A stretch of DNA of 64,000 nt from an uncultured Alteromonadaceae bacterium (GCA_913056495.1 CAJXMO010000005.1:124001-188000), one strand, 5' to 3'. Positions 45,683 through 54,741 are shown, numbered from the stretch's first letter. The notes: generated by a model not told the origin, from the sequence alone. Made by a program: numbers and translations.

Positions 45683-46318
45683 ATGTTGATATCGCTTCAT
45701 AAATACATGTTTAATATGACCAAATTAACCCACTTTTTTTGTATCTTCTCAATCTTATTGACCTTGAGTGCATGCTCAACCCGTCAGGCAGGGGAGCGCT
45801 TTACCGGCTCGACAGAGCAAAGGCTGGTGACATACAGTATTCAGCAAATGGCAAAAAATGTAGCGGGTGAATCCCTATCAGAATTGCAGGATCAAACAGT
45901 TGTTTTTGAAAGCCATTTTGTCATTCACAACCAAGTTCAGCACTATGCTGAAGAACGTGTAAAAACAGAGCTCACAGATAAATTTAACGTGAAATTTATT
46001 TCATCGTCCGAGTTTACAGAAACCGAACCATCTAAGCAGCCTCAATACAGACTAAAACTGTTTTTTACTTCGCTTGGGACTGACAGAGACCAAGCCGGGT
46101 TTTCAGTGCCTATCATTAATCTTGCCGAGCCAGAACGAAGTACTTCAATAAGCGTACTGGCAATTGACATGTACCACGGCATCGCCGAATGTAATTATTA
46201 TTTACAAGACATCAAAAGCAATAAAGTAATTCGTTCTGGTACAGTAAATGCTAGAGTTAAAACAGACAAATTTACCACACCTATATTTGGGTTTCCGATC
46301 TCTGATATTGATGACTAA
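45683..46318 (+). CDS. hypothetical lipoprotein (FlgO-like pattern)
   Basis: This protein of up to 211 aa has a signal segment ending in the lipobox LSAC (Cys31 of the longest reading). The mature part begins with a FlgO/LpoB-like alternation of helices and strands (RLVTYSIQQMAKNV, TVVFESHFVIHN...). It could belong to the penicillin-binding-protein-activator/FlgO type of outer-membrane lipoprotein, but this is weak. Three ATGs are possible (45683, 45707, 45716); none has a clear Shine-Dalgarno, and 45716 gives the most compact signal peptide. No partner gene is adjacent. Confidence 0.62.
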   Translation: MLISLHKYMFNMTKLTHFFCIFSILLTLSACSTRQAGERFTGSTEQRLVTYSIQQMAKNVAGESLSELQDQTVVFESHFVIHNQVQHYAEERVKTELTDKFNVKFISSSEFTETEPSKQPQYRLKLFFTSLGTDRDQAGFSVPIINLAEPERSTSISVLAIDMYHGIAECNYYLQDIKSNKVIRSGTVNARVKTDKFTTPIFGFPISDIDD

Positions 46319-46634
46319 AAGATGTTAACAATGAGATAACACTCTGAATAGAAAAATCATCATCAATACGAGGTTTAACAAAACAAGTATTTCAATGAAG
46401 TATTTTGATAATACTGAATGATGAAACAGGGTTAGCTGATTTTATCAGCTATAAATTGGTTTTAATCAATTTATAAGAGGATAATTATGATAAAATGATA
46501 ATTAAGCTTTACACCTCGAATTAATATTGCTATTTTTCCAAACGAGCAAATGTAAACAGAATGTTTCTACTTTGAGCTTGGTGATAGAAAGCCAATGGAA
46601 GTGGTTGTTTTACTTAAAGAGAATTGATTTACTT
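46319..46634. other. intergenic region with two adjacent hairpins and an orphan Shine-Dalgarno
   Basis: No gene is recognised. Two perfect inverted repeats lie back to back: AGCTGAT/ATCAGCT at 46434-46450 and TATAAATTG/CAATTTATA at 46450-46475. They are followed by AGAGGATAATTATG, a good ribosome-binding site whose ATG opens only a three-codon frame. A nine-codon frame starts 10 bases later. It may be a leader of the chemoreceptor mRNA. Confidence 0.4.
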
Positions 46635-48626
46635 ATGAAGTTCACTATTGCAAATAAAATAATATTTGGCTTTGCCATTATAACCGCGCTTTTAATTTTT
46701 ATTGGTATTTCGTCATTAATGAGTGTTTCCACCTTAGCGGGTTCAACACATGAAATCACCAAACAAGCTTATCCAATGCAACAAGCAAGTACAGGATTGC
46801 AGAGTACTACGCTGGCAATCAGTAAGCTAGGCTTGAAAGGCTACTACGAACTGGATTTGCAAAACCTATCACAAATTCAAGAAAAATTAGCTGAGCAAGA
46901 TGCCAAATTTGATAAAAACCTTGGCTTGATTAAACAATTACAAATCAAGGGCTACAGCGAGATCAACGAGCTAGCGACTCAGTATAAAACACTCATCCTT
47001 AATGTTTTTGCTCACAGAAAAGCGAGCATCGAAGCTAACGCCACCTTATCTGATAAAAGTATGGATGTTGAGGATGCGACAGATACAGCATCTTCATTGC
47101 TAATTGACTTAGCAGATGAAGGGGTAGAATCAAATGTATCAGCAACTATCCGAAAAGCAGAATCCAGTTTAGAAGTCGTGCTGAATTACCTGTATGAAGT
47201 CGATAATGTAAAAAATATGTCTATGTATGAAACATACGAGGCAGCGACTAATATTTATTTAAACAACTTATCCGGTGCTGCCAGTGAATTAAAAAGCGCA
47301 CTGCAAGATAATCAAGCTTTATCCGATTACGGCGAAGAGTTTCAGGATGCAACTAAGCAGGTTGTTAATGCGTTCAATTCAAGTTCCGGATTCTTAAGTT
47401 CTAAGAAAGCGCAATTAAATTCTGATGAGCTTGCAGAACAAAGTCTTCATAATTCAGAAGCACTTTTAGAGCAATTGACAGCGTCTTTAAGTAATTTATC
47501 AGAGGCTTCAGAAAAATTTGTAGCAGAGTCTGAACTCGATATGACTGCGAGTATTAATAATTCAGAATTACGTACCTATGGGGTTATTGGGTTGTCGCTA
47601 ATTGTCGCAATTGCCATTACGGTAATTGTCCTGCGCAGCATAACCAGTCCGTTAGAGCGTATTAATTCTGCGTTGTCAGATATTGCAATTGGCGATCTTC
47701 GTACCCGACTGGATGACTCACACAACGACGAGCTGGGCCAGTTAGCCAAAAGCTGTAATAAGGTAGTTGAGGGCTTAAGGGATGTCATCAATGAAATTAC
47801 ATCGAACTCAGCGCAAACCGCATCGGCAGCAGAGCAAATGTCAAATATCACTACGGCAACAGCTTCTGAAATTCAACGTCAGAAACAGGAAGTTGATCAA
47901 ATTGCCTCTGCCACTATGGAAATGAGTTCGGCGTCAGAATTGGTTGCGCGCTCAGCACAAGAGTCATCAGAACAAATCGGCATAGTTTCATCTGAAGCAG
48001 ATAATGTGATTAAGATATCAGACTATAATGCAGAGACCATTGAAAAGCTCGCTGAAAAAATTGAATCCGCGTCAAAAGTAATTGATCAACTCAGCGTCAG
48101 TACAGATGCAATTGGCGGTATTTTAGACGTAATCCGTGGCGTTGCCGAACAAACTAACTTACTTGCGCTGAATGCAGCGATTGAGGCAGCAAGAGCGGGT
48201 GAACATGGCCGAGGCTTTGCGGTAGTTGCAGATGAAGTCAGAACTTTGGCTAGTCGAACTCAAGAATCGACCAGCGAAATTCAGAATATGATTGAGAGCC
48301 TGCAAAAAGGGACTCAGGAAGCGGTTGGTGTAATGCAAAGTAGTAAAGCTCAGGCGATTGAAGTGGTTGATTTAGCGAAACAAAGTTCAGATGCGCTATT
48401 GAACATCAGCCGGGCGATTACAACTGCTAATGAAAAAAGTTATGAAATTGCTAATTCAGCAAATGAACAAAACTCAGTCAGCGAAGAAATTAATCAAAAA
48501 TTAATGTCAATTGTTGAGATCACAGATAGTAATTCAGATGCGGCCGCACAAACCTCGGAATCTAGCCAGGAAGTGGCACGACTGTCTGGACAACTATTAA
48601 ACTCAGTTCAAAAATTTAAAATTTAA
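46635..48626 (+). CDS. methyl-accepting chemotaxis protein
   Basis: This 663-aa chemoreceptor has a first membrane helix (about 8-30), a large helical periplasmic sensor domain (about 31-315), a second helix (about 317-337), a HAMP domain (about 340-390) and a cytoplasmic signalling domain. The highly conserved tip [19 protein letters not shown] lies near residues 508-526. It would control CheA through CheW in response to an unknown ligand. A reading from TTG at 46527 adds 36 residues unlike receptor N-termini, so the ATG ([13 protein letters not shown]) is preferred. Confidence 0.92.
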   Translation: MKFTIANKIIFGFAIITALLIFIGISSLMSVSTLAGSTHEITKQAYPMQQASTGLQSTTLAISKLGLKGYYELDLQNLSQIQEKLAEQDAKFDKNLGLIKQLQIKGYSEINELATQYKTLILNVFAHRKASIEANATLSDKSMDVEDATDTASSLLIDLADEGVESNVSATIRKAESSLEVVLNYLYEVDNVKNMSMYETYEAATNIYLNNLSGAASELKSALQDNQALSDYGEEFQDATKQVVNAFNSSSGFLSSKKAQLNSDELAEQSLHNSEALLEQLTASLSNLSEASEKFVAESELDMTASINNSELRTYGVIGLSLIVAIAITVIVLRSITSPLERINSALSDIAIGDLRTRLDDSHNDELGQLAKSCNKVVEGLRDVINEITSNSAQTASAAEQMSNITTATASEIQRQKQEVDQIASATMEMSSASELVARSAQESSEQIGIVSSEADNVIKISDYNAETIEKLAEKIESASKVIDQLSVSTDAIGGILDVIRGVAEQTNLLALNAAIEAARAGEHGRGFAVVADEVRTLASRTQESTSEIQNMIESLQKGTQEAVGVMQSSKAQAIEVVDLAKQSSDALLNISRAITTANEKSYEIANSANEQNSVSEEINQKLMSIVEITDSNSDAAAQTSESSQEVARLSGQLLNSVQKFKI

Positions 48627-48656
48627 TATTCTTGAAGTCGTAAAAAGAGAAGTAGT

Positions 48657-49016
48657 ATGAAAAGAAAGTTATTATTAGCAAGTTTATTCGCGGTTGCTAT
48701 TTCACCAAATGTTGCTCAAGCTAACGATATTGGTGTTGCAATTTGTCAAAGTGTAATTGGTAATGACAAGCACGGTTTACGGTTAGCGCTTAGATCCGGT
48801 GGGTTTAAGCTACGTAGTATTTATGAAGACTTGCGTTGTAACGACAAATCTTTGGTACAACTTGCTTTTGAGAATGAAGCGACTGACATAGGTACTTATA
48901 TCATCAGTAAAGTTTCAAAATCAACGCTTGAAAAAGTAGGGGATTTAACCTGGGCTGATGCAAACGGTTATTCTGGTTCTCCGATTTACGCTGATTTAAA
49001 ATCGCGTATGGAATAA
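48657..49016 (+). CDS. DUF3718 family exported protein
   Basis: This 119-aa protein has a signal peptide (about 1-22, ending AQAND) and a mature domain with CQSVIGNDKHGLRLALR and a second cysteine in EDLRCND, the DUF3718 pattern. Members are small secreted proteins of marine gammaproteobacteria with no known role; the two cysteines may form a disulfide. It lies 30 bases after the chemoreceptor gene and may share its transcript. Confidence 0.78.
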   Translation: MKRKLLLASLFAVAISPNVAQANDIGVAICQSVIGNDKHGLRLALRSGGFKLRSIYEDLRCNDKSLVQLAFENEATDIGTYIISKVSKSTLEKVGDLTWADANGYSGSPIYADLKSRME

Positions 49017-49035
49017 AGCCAGATATAAGGGGCTA

Positions 49036-49066
49036 AATTTAGGGTAGGGTTAACCTACTCTAAATT
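49036..49066. terminator. bidirectional hairpin overlapping the LysR stop codon
   Basis: AATTTAGGGTAGG at 49036-49048 pairs with CCTACTCTAAATT at 49054-49066 with one G-T-type mismatch. It lies between convergent genes and includes the stop codon of the minus-strand LysR gene. Confidence 0.6.
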
Positions 49067-49936
49067 AGCTAAAAATTTTGCTGCAGCTGGCGAATTGGCT
49101 CTATCCCTGTGTACTAACTGATATAAATCCCGGCTAAAGCGCATCTGTCCTTCAAAGTGAATTTGCTGGATTGCTTGTAACGATAGCAAATCGGCTGCAA
49201 CAACCTTAGGCACTAAAGCCATACCTAAGCCCAGCCGCACCATTTGCAAAATACCTTCATTACTTGCTACTTCAATTGTTTTTTTCGGTTTAATCGCTTG
49301 CCGAGCTAAAATTTGATCAGCCCAATCTCTTGTTCCAGAACCCGATTCTCGCATAATCCAGGTCATTTCCGATAATTGCTCAGTTAAATTATCGTCCAAT
49401 AAATCTAGCGAATTGTTGCCGATAATCACAAGTTCATCTGCTTGCCACTGAATTAATTCAAGTCTGGGATCGCGAACTTGGCCTTCAACAAATGCCAAAT
49501 CAATTTCACATTCAATCAGCCAGTTTTTAACTTGTTGGGTATTCCCAACCTTAATTTTAATTTCAATATCCGGGTGATTTTGACAAAACTGCTGAATCAA
49601 ATGGCCCAGTCGGTAGCCTGCGATAGTCGTACTGGCCCCAATAATCAGACTACCACGAACCACGCCGGTTAAAGATTCAATTTCTTCAACTGCGATTTTT
49701 TCAAGCGCAAATATCCCTTTTGCATGTTCATAAATCCGTTCACCGAATTGGGTCAGTTTGAGTTTATTACGGCTCTGACCTCGCTCAATAAGTGCAAAGC
49801 CCAGTTGATGCTCTAACTCTTTAACGGCTTTTGAGACAGCAGGTTGACTAATAAAAAGGCTTTTAGCGGCCAAAGAAAAACTTTGTTTTTCAGTTACCGT
49901 GTAAAAGATTTTCAGTAGATGAAGATTCAACTGCAT
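49055..49936 (-). CDS. LysR-family transcriptional regulator (CysB/YeiE-like)
   Basis: This 293-aa LysR regulator has an N-terminal HTH (FSLAAKSLFISQPAVSKAVK near residues 20-39) and an effector domain opening RGSLIIGASTTIAGYRL near residue 93. The later WIMRESGSGTRD motif is typical of the YeiE/CysR-like subgroup. Relatives often regulate a neighbouring sulfite or sulfur transporter, but no such gene is adjacent here, so the target is unknown. It is transcribed opposite to the flanking genes with 385 bases before the next start. Confidence 0.85.
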   Translation of the reverse strand: MQLNLHLLKIFYTVTEKQSFSLAAKSLFISQPAVSKAVKELEHQLGFALIERGQSRNKLKLTQFGERIYEHAKGIFALEKIAVEEIESLTGVVRGSLIIGASTTIAGYRLGHLIQQFCQNHPDIEIKIKVGNTQQVKNWLIECEIDLAFVEGQVRDPRLELIQWQADELVIIGNNSLDLLDDNLTEQLSEMTWIMRESGSGTRDWADQILARQAIKPKKTIEVASNEGILQMVRLGLGMALVPKVVAADLLSLQAIQQIHFEGQMRFSRDLYQLVHRDRANSPAAAKFLANLE

Positions 49937-50321
49937 TACTTTAGGTTATCCCAATTTAAAGTTAATATATTTTAACTATAAATTAAATTAACCTAGACTC
50001 ACAATTATTTCTCCAAATTTATCAGCTAATTTTAATTAACATGGTGATTGAATCCGTTTATTCAAAAAGCGAACTTTGCTTTTAGCCAGAACCCGGCTTG
50101 CGATAACTATAAAACAGACAAGTATTATTGAAACACCTTAATTAATTGCACTGGATTACTTTCCAGTTAGCGACAGCAAGAATTGTATTCGGATAGTCTA
50201 ATCATCTAAGCTAAGGAAAAAGAAGCCTGAGTGAAATGGATATAATTTATATTTTCACCCTCAGTGGGTATACAATTAATGAAAGTTTTATTTTAGAACT
50301 TAACAGAATATTTGGTGATTT
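49937..50321. other. 385-base intergenic region
   Basis: It separates the divergent LysR regulator and the broken DsbA-like gene. The part nearest LysR is AT-rich and may hold its promoter and autoregulatory site. No gene or strong repeat is recognised. Confidence 0.4.
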
Positions 50322-50966
50322 ATGACAGTACAAATAGAAATTGCATCTGATGTAATGTGTCCTTGGTGCATTATCGGATATCAAAATTTAAAAGCGGCTT
50401 TAGACTAATTAAAAGACCAACTTGATGCTGAAATTAGCTGGCGAGCCTTTGAGCTAAACCCTGATATGCCCGATGAAGGACAGGATTTAGATGAACACCT
50501 GATGCAAAAATACGGGCTAACGCGTAAGCAGGGTGATGAGAACCGAACGCGCTTGCAACAAGCCGGAATCCAGGCTGGGTTTAAATTTAATTTTGACGGT
50601 AAGCGCATTATGGTTAACAGCTTTGACTGTCATCGTTTATTGAGCTGGGCTAAACAATACGGAAAACAAACCGAGCTAAAGCTCGCATTCTTCAAGGCCC
50701 ATTTTCAAGATGGTATTTATTTAAATCAAAAAACGGCACTGTTAGATATTGTCGAACGTCAGGGGTTAAATAGAGCTGAAGCTTTACAAGTACTAGAATC
50801 AGATGAATTTGCTGAGCGCGTTCGCCAGGAGCAAGCTGAACTTCGCCAGTTAGGTATTAGCTCAGTGCCAACATTTATCATAAACCAAAAGTACGCAATA
50901 ACTGGCGCACAACCAAAACAAGTGTTTATTGAAAGCCTATCCAGAATTGCTACTGATAACGCCTAA
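50322..50966 (+). pseudogene. DsbA/FrnE-family oxidoreductase with an in-frame stop
   Basis: Read from the ATG at 50322, the frame gives the thioredoxin-like FrnE N-terminus with the active-site CPWC at residues 13-16. It hits TAA at 50406-50408 (codon 29) and then continues in the same frame to 50966 with family-like sequence. This includes the SVPTFIINQKYAITGAQP segment near the C-terminus. Total length would be 214 residues, normal for the family. Translation from an internal ATG at 50466 would lack the redox site. It is either a recent nonsense pseudogene, a readthrough case or a base-call error. It lies just outside the prophage. Confidence 0.85.
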
Positions 50967-51112
50967 TGTTATGGAAATAAATTTTCAGTGAGTCTTTGTT
51001 GATAATATTCATGCAGCTTTAAAATATTAAAGGCGATAAGAGGTAATAGAAGTATGGCTTAAGCTTTAGCTTGCAAGAGCAGGCTTTTAAGATCATATTA
51101 ACCATAGCCTTA

Positions 51113-51140
51113 ATTTAACATAACATACATTATGGGCGGT
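51113..51140. other. attL: chromosomal dif-like XerCD site
   Basis: The 28-base site reads XerD arm ATTTAACATAA, centre CATACA, XerC arm TTATGGGCGGT. The XerD arm equals the reverse complement of the E. coli and Vibrio cholerae dif XerD arm, and the centre equals the V. cholerae dif1 centre (from memory). The XerC arm matches less well. It forms the left border of the inovirus. Confidence 0.85.
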
Positions 51141-51166
51141 TGTTGGAATTAATTTTATTTAATATG

Positions 51167-51230
51167 ATTTTGGTTTCAGAGTCCAGTCCCTACACGCTGC
51201 GCGGTAACGCCCGGACTCTAAAACCAAAAT
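51167..51230. other. long hairpin next to attL
   Basis: An 18-base arm at 51167-51184 pairs with 51213-51230 at 17 of 18 positions (one G-T-compatible change). The 28-base GC-rich loop region can form a smaller inner stem. It lies between the dif site and the first small gene, where filamentous phages keep single-strand signals such as the packaging signal or a folded attP. The role is inference. Confidence 0.65.
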
Positions 51231-51242
51231 TAAGGAAATATT

Positions 51243-51401
51243 ATGCCTGTAGCTAAACGGAAAGTGGAAAATCCAAGAGAGCACTATTATAGAAAGCCTC
51301 AGAAGCTGACTAAAAAAATGGTGGTCTTAATTGTATTGGCATTGATTGGAATTAAATTAAAAATGCTTGGCGTCTTTTAATTTTTAAGTGCAAGCTCTAG
51401 C
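51243..51401 (+). CDS. small prophage membrane protein, unknown function
   Basis: This 52-codon plus-strand frame has a good Shine-Dalgarno (AAGGAA, five bases before the ATG). The protein starts MPVAKRKVENPREHYYRKPQ, then has a membrane-length hydrophobic stretch (about residues 26-37) and a basic tail. Its last 25 bases overlap the 3' end of the opposing zot gene. It lies directly after the long hairpin. No family is recognised; a phage regulator, superinfection-immunity or host-envelope factor are possibilities. The coding status rests on the ribosome-binding site and composition only. Confidence 0.55.
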
Positions 51402-52600
51402 TCTGAATAATCAAATGTTGGGTTGCAGTAGACAAAGAACTGATGGTTGTCTTTAGAGAGTAAAGCTTTGCATTTGTTTACCCATGTTACGCTGTAACCG
51501 ACATTTTCAGGATAGAAAACTAGCCCGTCTGAGTTGTGAAATACATAATCCCCGCCATTGTTTGAACGAACTGAACCTGAAATATAATAATCTACTGGTT
51601 CTAATGTAGGCGAATGATTATCAGGAGCTGATTGAGGTCTACTCGGAGTTTGTGGTTTTGGATTTTGGTCGGTTTGAGTTTCTACATCTGATTCAGACTC
51701 AGCTGCAAACGGGTTGTCTATTATACCAAAACCAAAAAGTGGCACTAAGATAGCTGTTAGGTAACAGGCTTTAGCGACCCAGAACCGCCAGTTTTTCTTA
51801 TTAGTGTCTTTATTATTTTCTATTTTTTTTGTGGGTTTTGATTTTTTACAATCGTAAATTTCAGCTAATTTTGATGCCGGAATTAGGCTATACGATGCAC
51901 GCATATCAATGACTTTTCCGGCTTTGTTAACGGTAATATCTTTAGTGAATTGCTGTGATGTTTTATAGCAACTATGTAAATAATCTTTTTTGTAAAAGCC
52001 GAAACTGTCGTAAGTACTTTTCTTTTTTTCTAGTGATGCATAACAACTATACTTGTGAAATTTGGGAAATGGACGACCAAACGTTAGTATTGCATAAAAG
52101 CCCATCAACACATTGCCAAATAGACCACCAAACATTTTTTGACCAGATGAACAATAATACATATTGTCGATAAGGGAAGCGCGCATCTGCTTGTCTATAG
52201 CTTTGTTATCTTGCCCTATAAGTATTAAATCCCACCCCATTTTACGAGACTGGACAAGCCAGTTAACGACATTTAAGCGGTCTGGGTCATTCCAACTTCT
52301 AGAATTGAAAAAGGTTAGTACCTCATCAAGAACAATAAGACCGAAACGTTTTTTATCGTAAGTATCAGGGTTATCAGGGTTTAGCTCTGGATAAGCTGGA
52401 CCCAAGTCTTTTAAATCAATAGAACGCGGAAAATCAGGGAGGCGAGTTACAACTGTAGAACTATTTGGTACAAGCTTATCTAGGAATAAATCCAAATTTG
52501 TCGCCACACGACAGCCACGTTTTAGTCTATCTTCTATACGTGAAACTGCTAGCTTTGTCTTACCAGAACCACGCGTTCCTTGGAAAAAATCGGCCATCAA
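51377..52600 (-). CDS. zot: Zot-domain phage assembly ATPase (pI-like)
   Basis: This 407-aa inner-membrane ATPase drives filamentous phage extrusion. Walker A GTRGSGKTK is at residues 8-16 and Walker B FGLIVLDE is near residue 90, followed by a zonular occludens toxin (Zot) fold. A single membrane helix lies at about residues 273-292 (WRFWVAKACYLTAILVPLFG), and the periplasmic tail is rich in Pro, Gln and Ser. Its ATG overlaps the stop of the pVI-like gene by 4 bases. It is the last gene of the structural operon. The Zot name reflects homology, not a demonstrated toxin. Confidence 0.93.
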   Translation of the reverse strand: MMADFFQGTRGSGKTKLAVSRIEDRLKRGCRVATNLDLFLDKLVPNSSTVVTRLPDFPRSIDLKDLGPAYPELNPDNPDTYDKKRFGLIVLDEVLTFFNSRSWNDPDRLNVVNWLVQSRKMGWDLILIGQDNKAIDKQMRASLIDNMYYCSSGQKMFGGLFGNVLMGFYAILTFGRPFPKFHKYSCYASLEKKKSTYDSFGFYKKDYLHSCYKTSQQFTKDITVNKAGKVIDMRASYSLIPASKLAEIYDCKKSKPTKKIENNKDTNKKNWRFWVAKACYLTAILVPLFGFGIIDNPFAAESESDVETQTDQNPKPQTPSRPQSAPDNHSPTLEPVDYYISGSVRSNNGGDYVFHNSDGLVFYPENVGYSVTWVNKCKALLSKDNHQFFVYCNPTFDYSELELALKN

Positions 52601-52917
52601 GCATCCTTGTAAAATTTAAGAATTTTTTCTTTGTGCAGATATAGCCAGCTAGTTGCATATGCTGTTCCAATGGTGCTAACGTAAAGCGGTGCTTTGGATG
52701 GAACAAGTGAAAGACCAGCGAGTATAAAACTATCGGATGGTAGGCCGGGTACAATTTGACTAATTAAACCATTCATTGTACCAGCAAATATAATAACTAT
52801 AGCGGCATACGCGGCTATGAGGACATGAGCAACACCGAGCTTTCGACCAGTGAACATGGTAATTAAACTGATAATACCGCCAAAAGCTGACATTATCCAA
52901 GCGCCTAAAGCTGCCAT
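52597..52917 (-). CDS. pVI-like minor coat protein (DUF5455 type)
   Basis: This 106-aa very hydrophobic protein has about three membrane helices (about 4-22, 30-52 and 62-90). Its size and position between the adsorption protein and Zot match pVI of M13 and Ace of CTX phage, and it resembles DUF5455 inovirus proteins. It would cap the virion end together with pIII. Its start overlaps the pIII stop by one base (TAATG), and its stop overlaps the zot start by four, indicating coupled translation. Confidence 0.82.
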   Translation of the reverse strand: MAALGAWIMSAFGGIISLITMFTGRKLGVAHVLIAAYAAIVIIFAGTMNGLISQIVPGLPSDSFILAGLSLVPSKAPLYVSTIGTAYATSWLYLHKEKILKFYKDA

Positions 52918-54278
52918 TATGCAATAACTCCTTTTTCAATTGTGATTCTAAATATATGGAATAAATGAAGCAAAGTAATCAAACCTAGAGACCAATTAAG
53001 TAATGGTTCTACCCAGCGGTCATAAGGTGGGCAATGAGCATCTGCTACGATATCATTTCCTGTTACAGCAGCTGTGGACAATGTAAAACCAACACAATTA
53101 CCTACTGGGTAATCCCATTTGAAAACACTTGGAAGTTCATAAGGTAACTCTTCATTATTTATTTCATTAACTTCATTATCGAAATCATCAAACGCATCCT
53201 GAACACCGCTGAAATCTAATTCAGACAGGGAGCCTGTTAATTCCTGCATGGACGCAGCATTTGAAGCCTCATATTGTGCTTGGGTGATGGGTTGTTCAAT
53301 ATCTAATCCGGAAGATTGATTGAGACTGTCAGCGTCATTTTCAGGACTTGCTTGCTGGAGTGTTAAAGCCAGCTGCTGTATCTCTGGTAATTTTGCGGGG
53401 TCTATATAGTAATCTGCATTTGGGTCGGTTGATTGAGTAAGCCCCTGATTATAGGCTTTTGCTAAATCTAAATCGGTTTGATTAGCTGTTGGATTATAAG
53501 TTGCTCCTTCAAATAAATCTGAATATGGATTACCAGCTGCATCAGTGAAATAGTCTGAAACTGGAAATTGCTGTGCTTGAATATGTGGATTTAGGGCTGT
53601 TGCTAGTTCTTCATCGCTAGGCTCTGTGGCGTTATCTGGGTCTGGCTCTAAACCTGTAACATTAAAATATTCAGTTTTTGTATCTGTCAGCCATTGATAA
53701 TTTTCCCATCCATTTTGACCGTAAGCAGTGGCAAAGTAATAATCAATAACCACAGTTAATTCTAAATTTCCTGATGAAAGCTCTGCTTGTGTAACAGTAA
53801 CGTTAGCCTGTGAGGTTCTTTCACTTTCCATATATTGCTCATGATAATACTGTTGAACATAGCCCGTGCAAACAGACGCGGGATAACTGGGTTGCATTGA
53901 GGAGCTTGCGATGCTGCAATATCCCATTTTCTGGTCTGGTATGAGACAAACAGATAATCCATTTGGGCAATTTTCGATTACATAATCTGCTGCTATTAAT
54001 GCTAGACCAACGGCTCCATATCGTAATTTTGCAATACTCTTAATATTGTTCTTTATAAAACCGCCTAATGTTTTTTTAGGTACTGTATGGGTTGATTGTC
54101 TGTAAGGGTCATTTGCAGCAAAGCCTCGTTCAATAGTGCCGAGCTTATAGCCAACGTCTGTAAGGGATGGTGCAGTACTTGTAACAGAAATTACTTTGCT
54201 AGGGACTACTGACGAATAAGAAGACGCAGACAAAATTGACAAAATTATTGATATTAATATTTTATGAAATGTTTTCAT
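52917..54278 (-). CDS. pIII-like adsorption / minor coat protein
   Basis: This 453-aa exported protein has a signal peptide at about residues 1-22, a large secreted region rich in Asp, Asn, Gln and Tyr (about 23-425), and a C-terminal membrane helix (about 427-448) ending in a short basic tail. This layout is that of pIII adsorption proteins, which bind a pilus or Tol receptor at infection and release virions from the membrane. Sequence is not recognisably similar to M13 pIII, so the call rests on architecture and gene order between the major coat and pVI-like genes. Confidence 0.85.
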   Translation of the reverse strand: MKTFHKILISIILSILSASSYSSVVPSKVISVTSTAPSLTDVGYKLGTIERGFAANDPYRQSTHTVPKKTLGGFIKNNIKSIAKLRYGAVGLALIAADYVIENCPNGLSVCLIPDQKMGYCSIASSSMQPSYPASVCTGYVQQYYHEQYMESERTSQANVTVTQAELSSGNLELTVVIDYYFATAYGQNGWENYQWLTDTKTEYFNVTGLEPDPDNATEPSDEELATALNPHIQAQQFPVSDYFTDAAGNPYSDLFEGATYNPTANQTDLDLAKAYNQGLTQSTDPNADYYIDPAKLPEIQQLALTLQQASPENDADSLNQSSGLDIEQPITQAQYEASNAASMQELTGSLSELDFSGVQDAFDDFDNEVNEINNEELPYELPSVFKWDYPVGNCVGFTLSTAAVTGNDIVADAHCPPYDRWVEPLLNWSLGLITLLHLFHIFRITIEKGVIA

Positions 54279-54298
54279 AGTTCACCTATGAATTGATA

Positions 54299-54321
54299 AA
54301 GCCCCGTTCGGAAGGGGGCTT
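54299..54321 (-). terminator. terminator after the major coat protein gene
   Basis: AAGCCCC at 54299-54305 pairs with GGGGCTT at 54315-54321 around a 9-base loop. On the minus strand it follows the coat gene stop codon and precedes the pIII gene. A terminator in this position, limiting expression of pIII, pVI and pI, is known from M13. Confidence 0.75.
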
Positions 54322-54334
54322 GTTTATGTTATGA

Positions 54335-54610
54335 CTAGTTAGCGCCTTTAGATACAAAGCGACCAATTAAGCCAATACCGATTGAAGTTGCCAATACAGT
54401 TGCCTGAACTGTAAAACCAGCACCTGCCGCAATACCTGCATCCGCAACAACTTCTGTTGCAATTGCATCAACCGCAACTTGGTCAAGTGCTGCATGCACA
54501 GTGGTTGCGACAGTTCCAGCCAGTACAACAGCACCGGTTGTCATTTTAGTTAACAAAGACTTGGCTTTGCTTGGTAGTTTTGCTTTTTGAGGAGTTCGGA
54601 TTTCACTCAT
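54335..54610 (-). CDS. pVIII-like major coat protein precursor
   Basis: This 91-aa precursor has a basic N-terminus and hydrophobic signal (about 24-38), with cleavage likely after Ala40 (VHA-A). The mature protein is about 50 aa: an acidic start (LDQVAVDAIATEVVADAG), a 20-residue hydrophobic helix (about 62-83) and a positive C-terminus (GRFVSKGAN). This is the classic pVIII layout in which the basic tail contacts the DNA. A Shine-Dalgarno AAGGAAA precedes the ATG, and a terminator follows. Confidence 0.93.
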   Translation of the reverse strand: MSEIRTPQKAKLPSKAKSLLTKMTTGAVVLAGTVATTVHAALDQVAVDAIATEVVADAGIAAGAGFTVQATVLATSIGIGLIGRFVSKGAN

Positions 54611-54621
54611 AATATTTTTCC

Positions 54622-54741
54622 TTATTGCTTAGTTGCTTTTTCAATGAATTGCTTTATTGCTCGAACAATCGCCCCAGCGCCAAAGCCTGTTAGCCAGCAG
54701 ATGAAGAAACCACCGATTATAATTGGTAAAATCTCGTTCAT
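54622..54741 (-). CDS. 39-aa membrane protein, candidate pIX/pVII-type minor coat
   Basis: This short frame begins MNEILPIIIGGFFICWLTGF and is one hydrophobic helix followed by a basic C-terminal tail. Its ATG overlaps the stop of the 32-aa gene by four bases (ATGA), and it lies 11 bases before the major coat gene. M13 carries two such tiny virion genes (VII and IX) in this place. It is too short for usual gene callers. The call rests on position, overlap and hydrophobicity. Confidence 0.7.
   Translation of the reverse strand: MNEILPIIIGGFFICWLTGFGAGAIVRAIKQFIEKATKQ

Noticed and set aside
51377..52600. Treating Zot as an enterotoxin
   Set aside because: The Walker motifs, membrane helix and gene order show a phage assembly ATPase; toxin activity cannot be inferred from the name.
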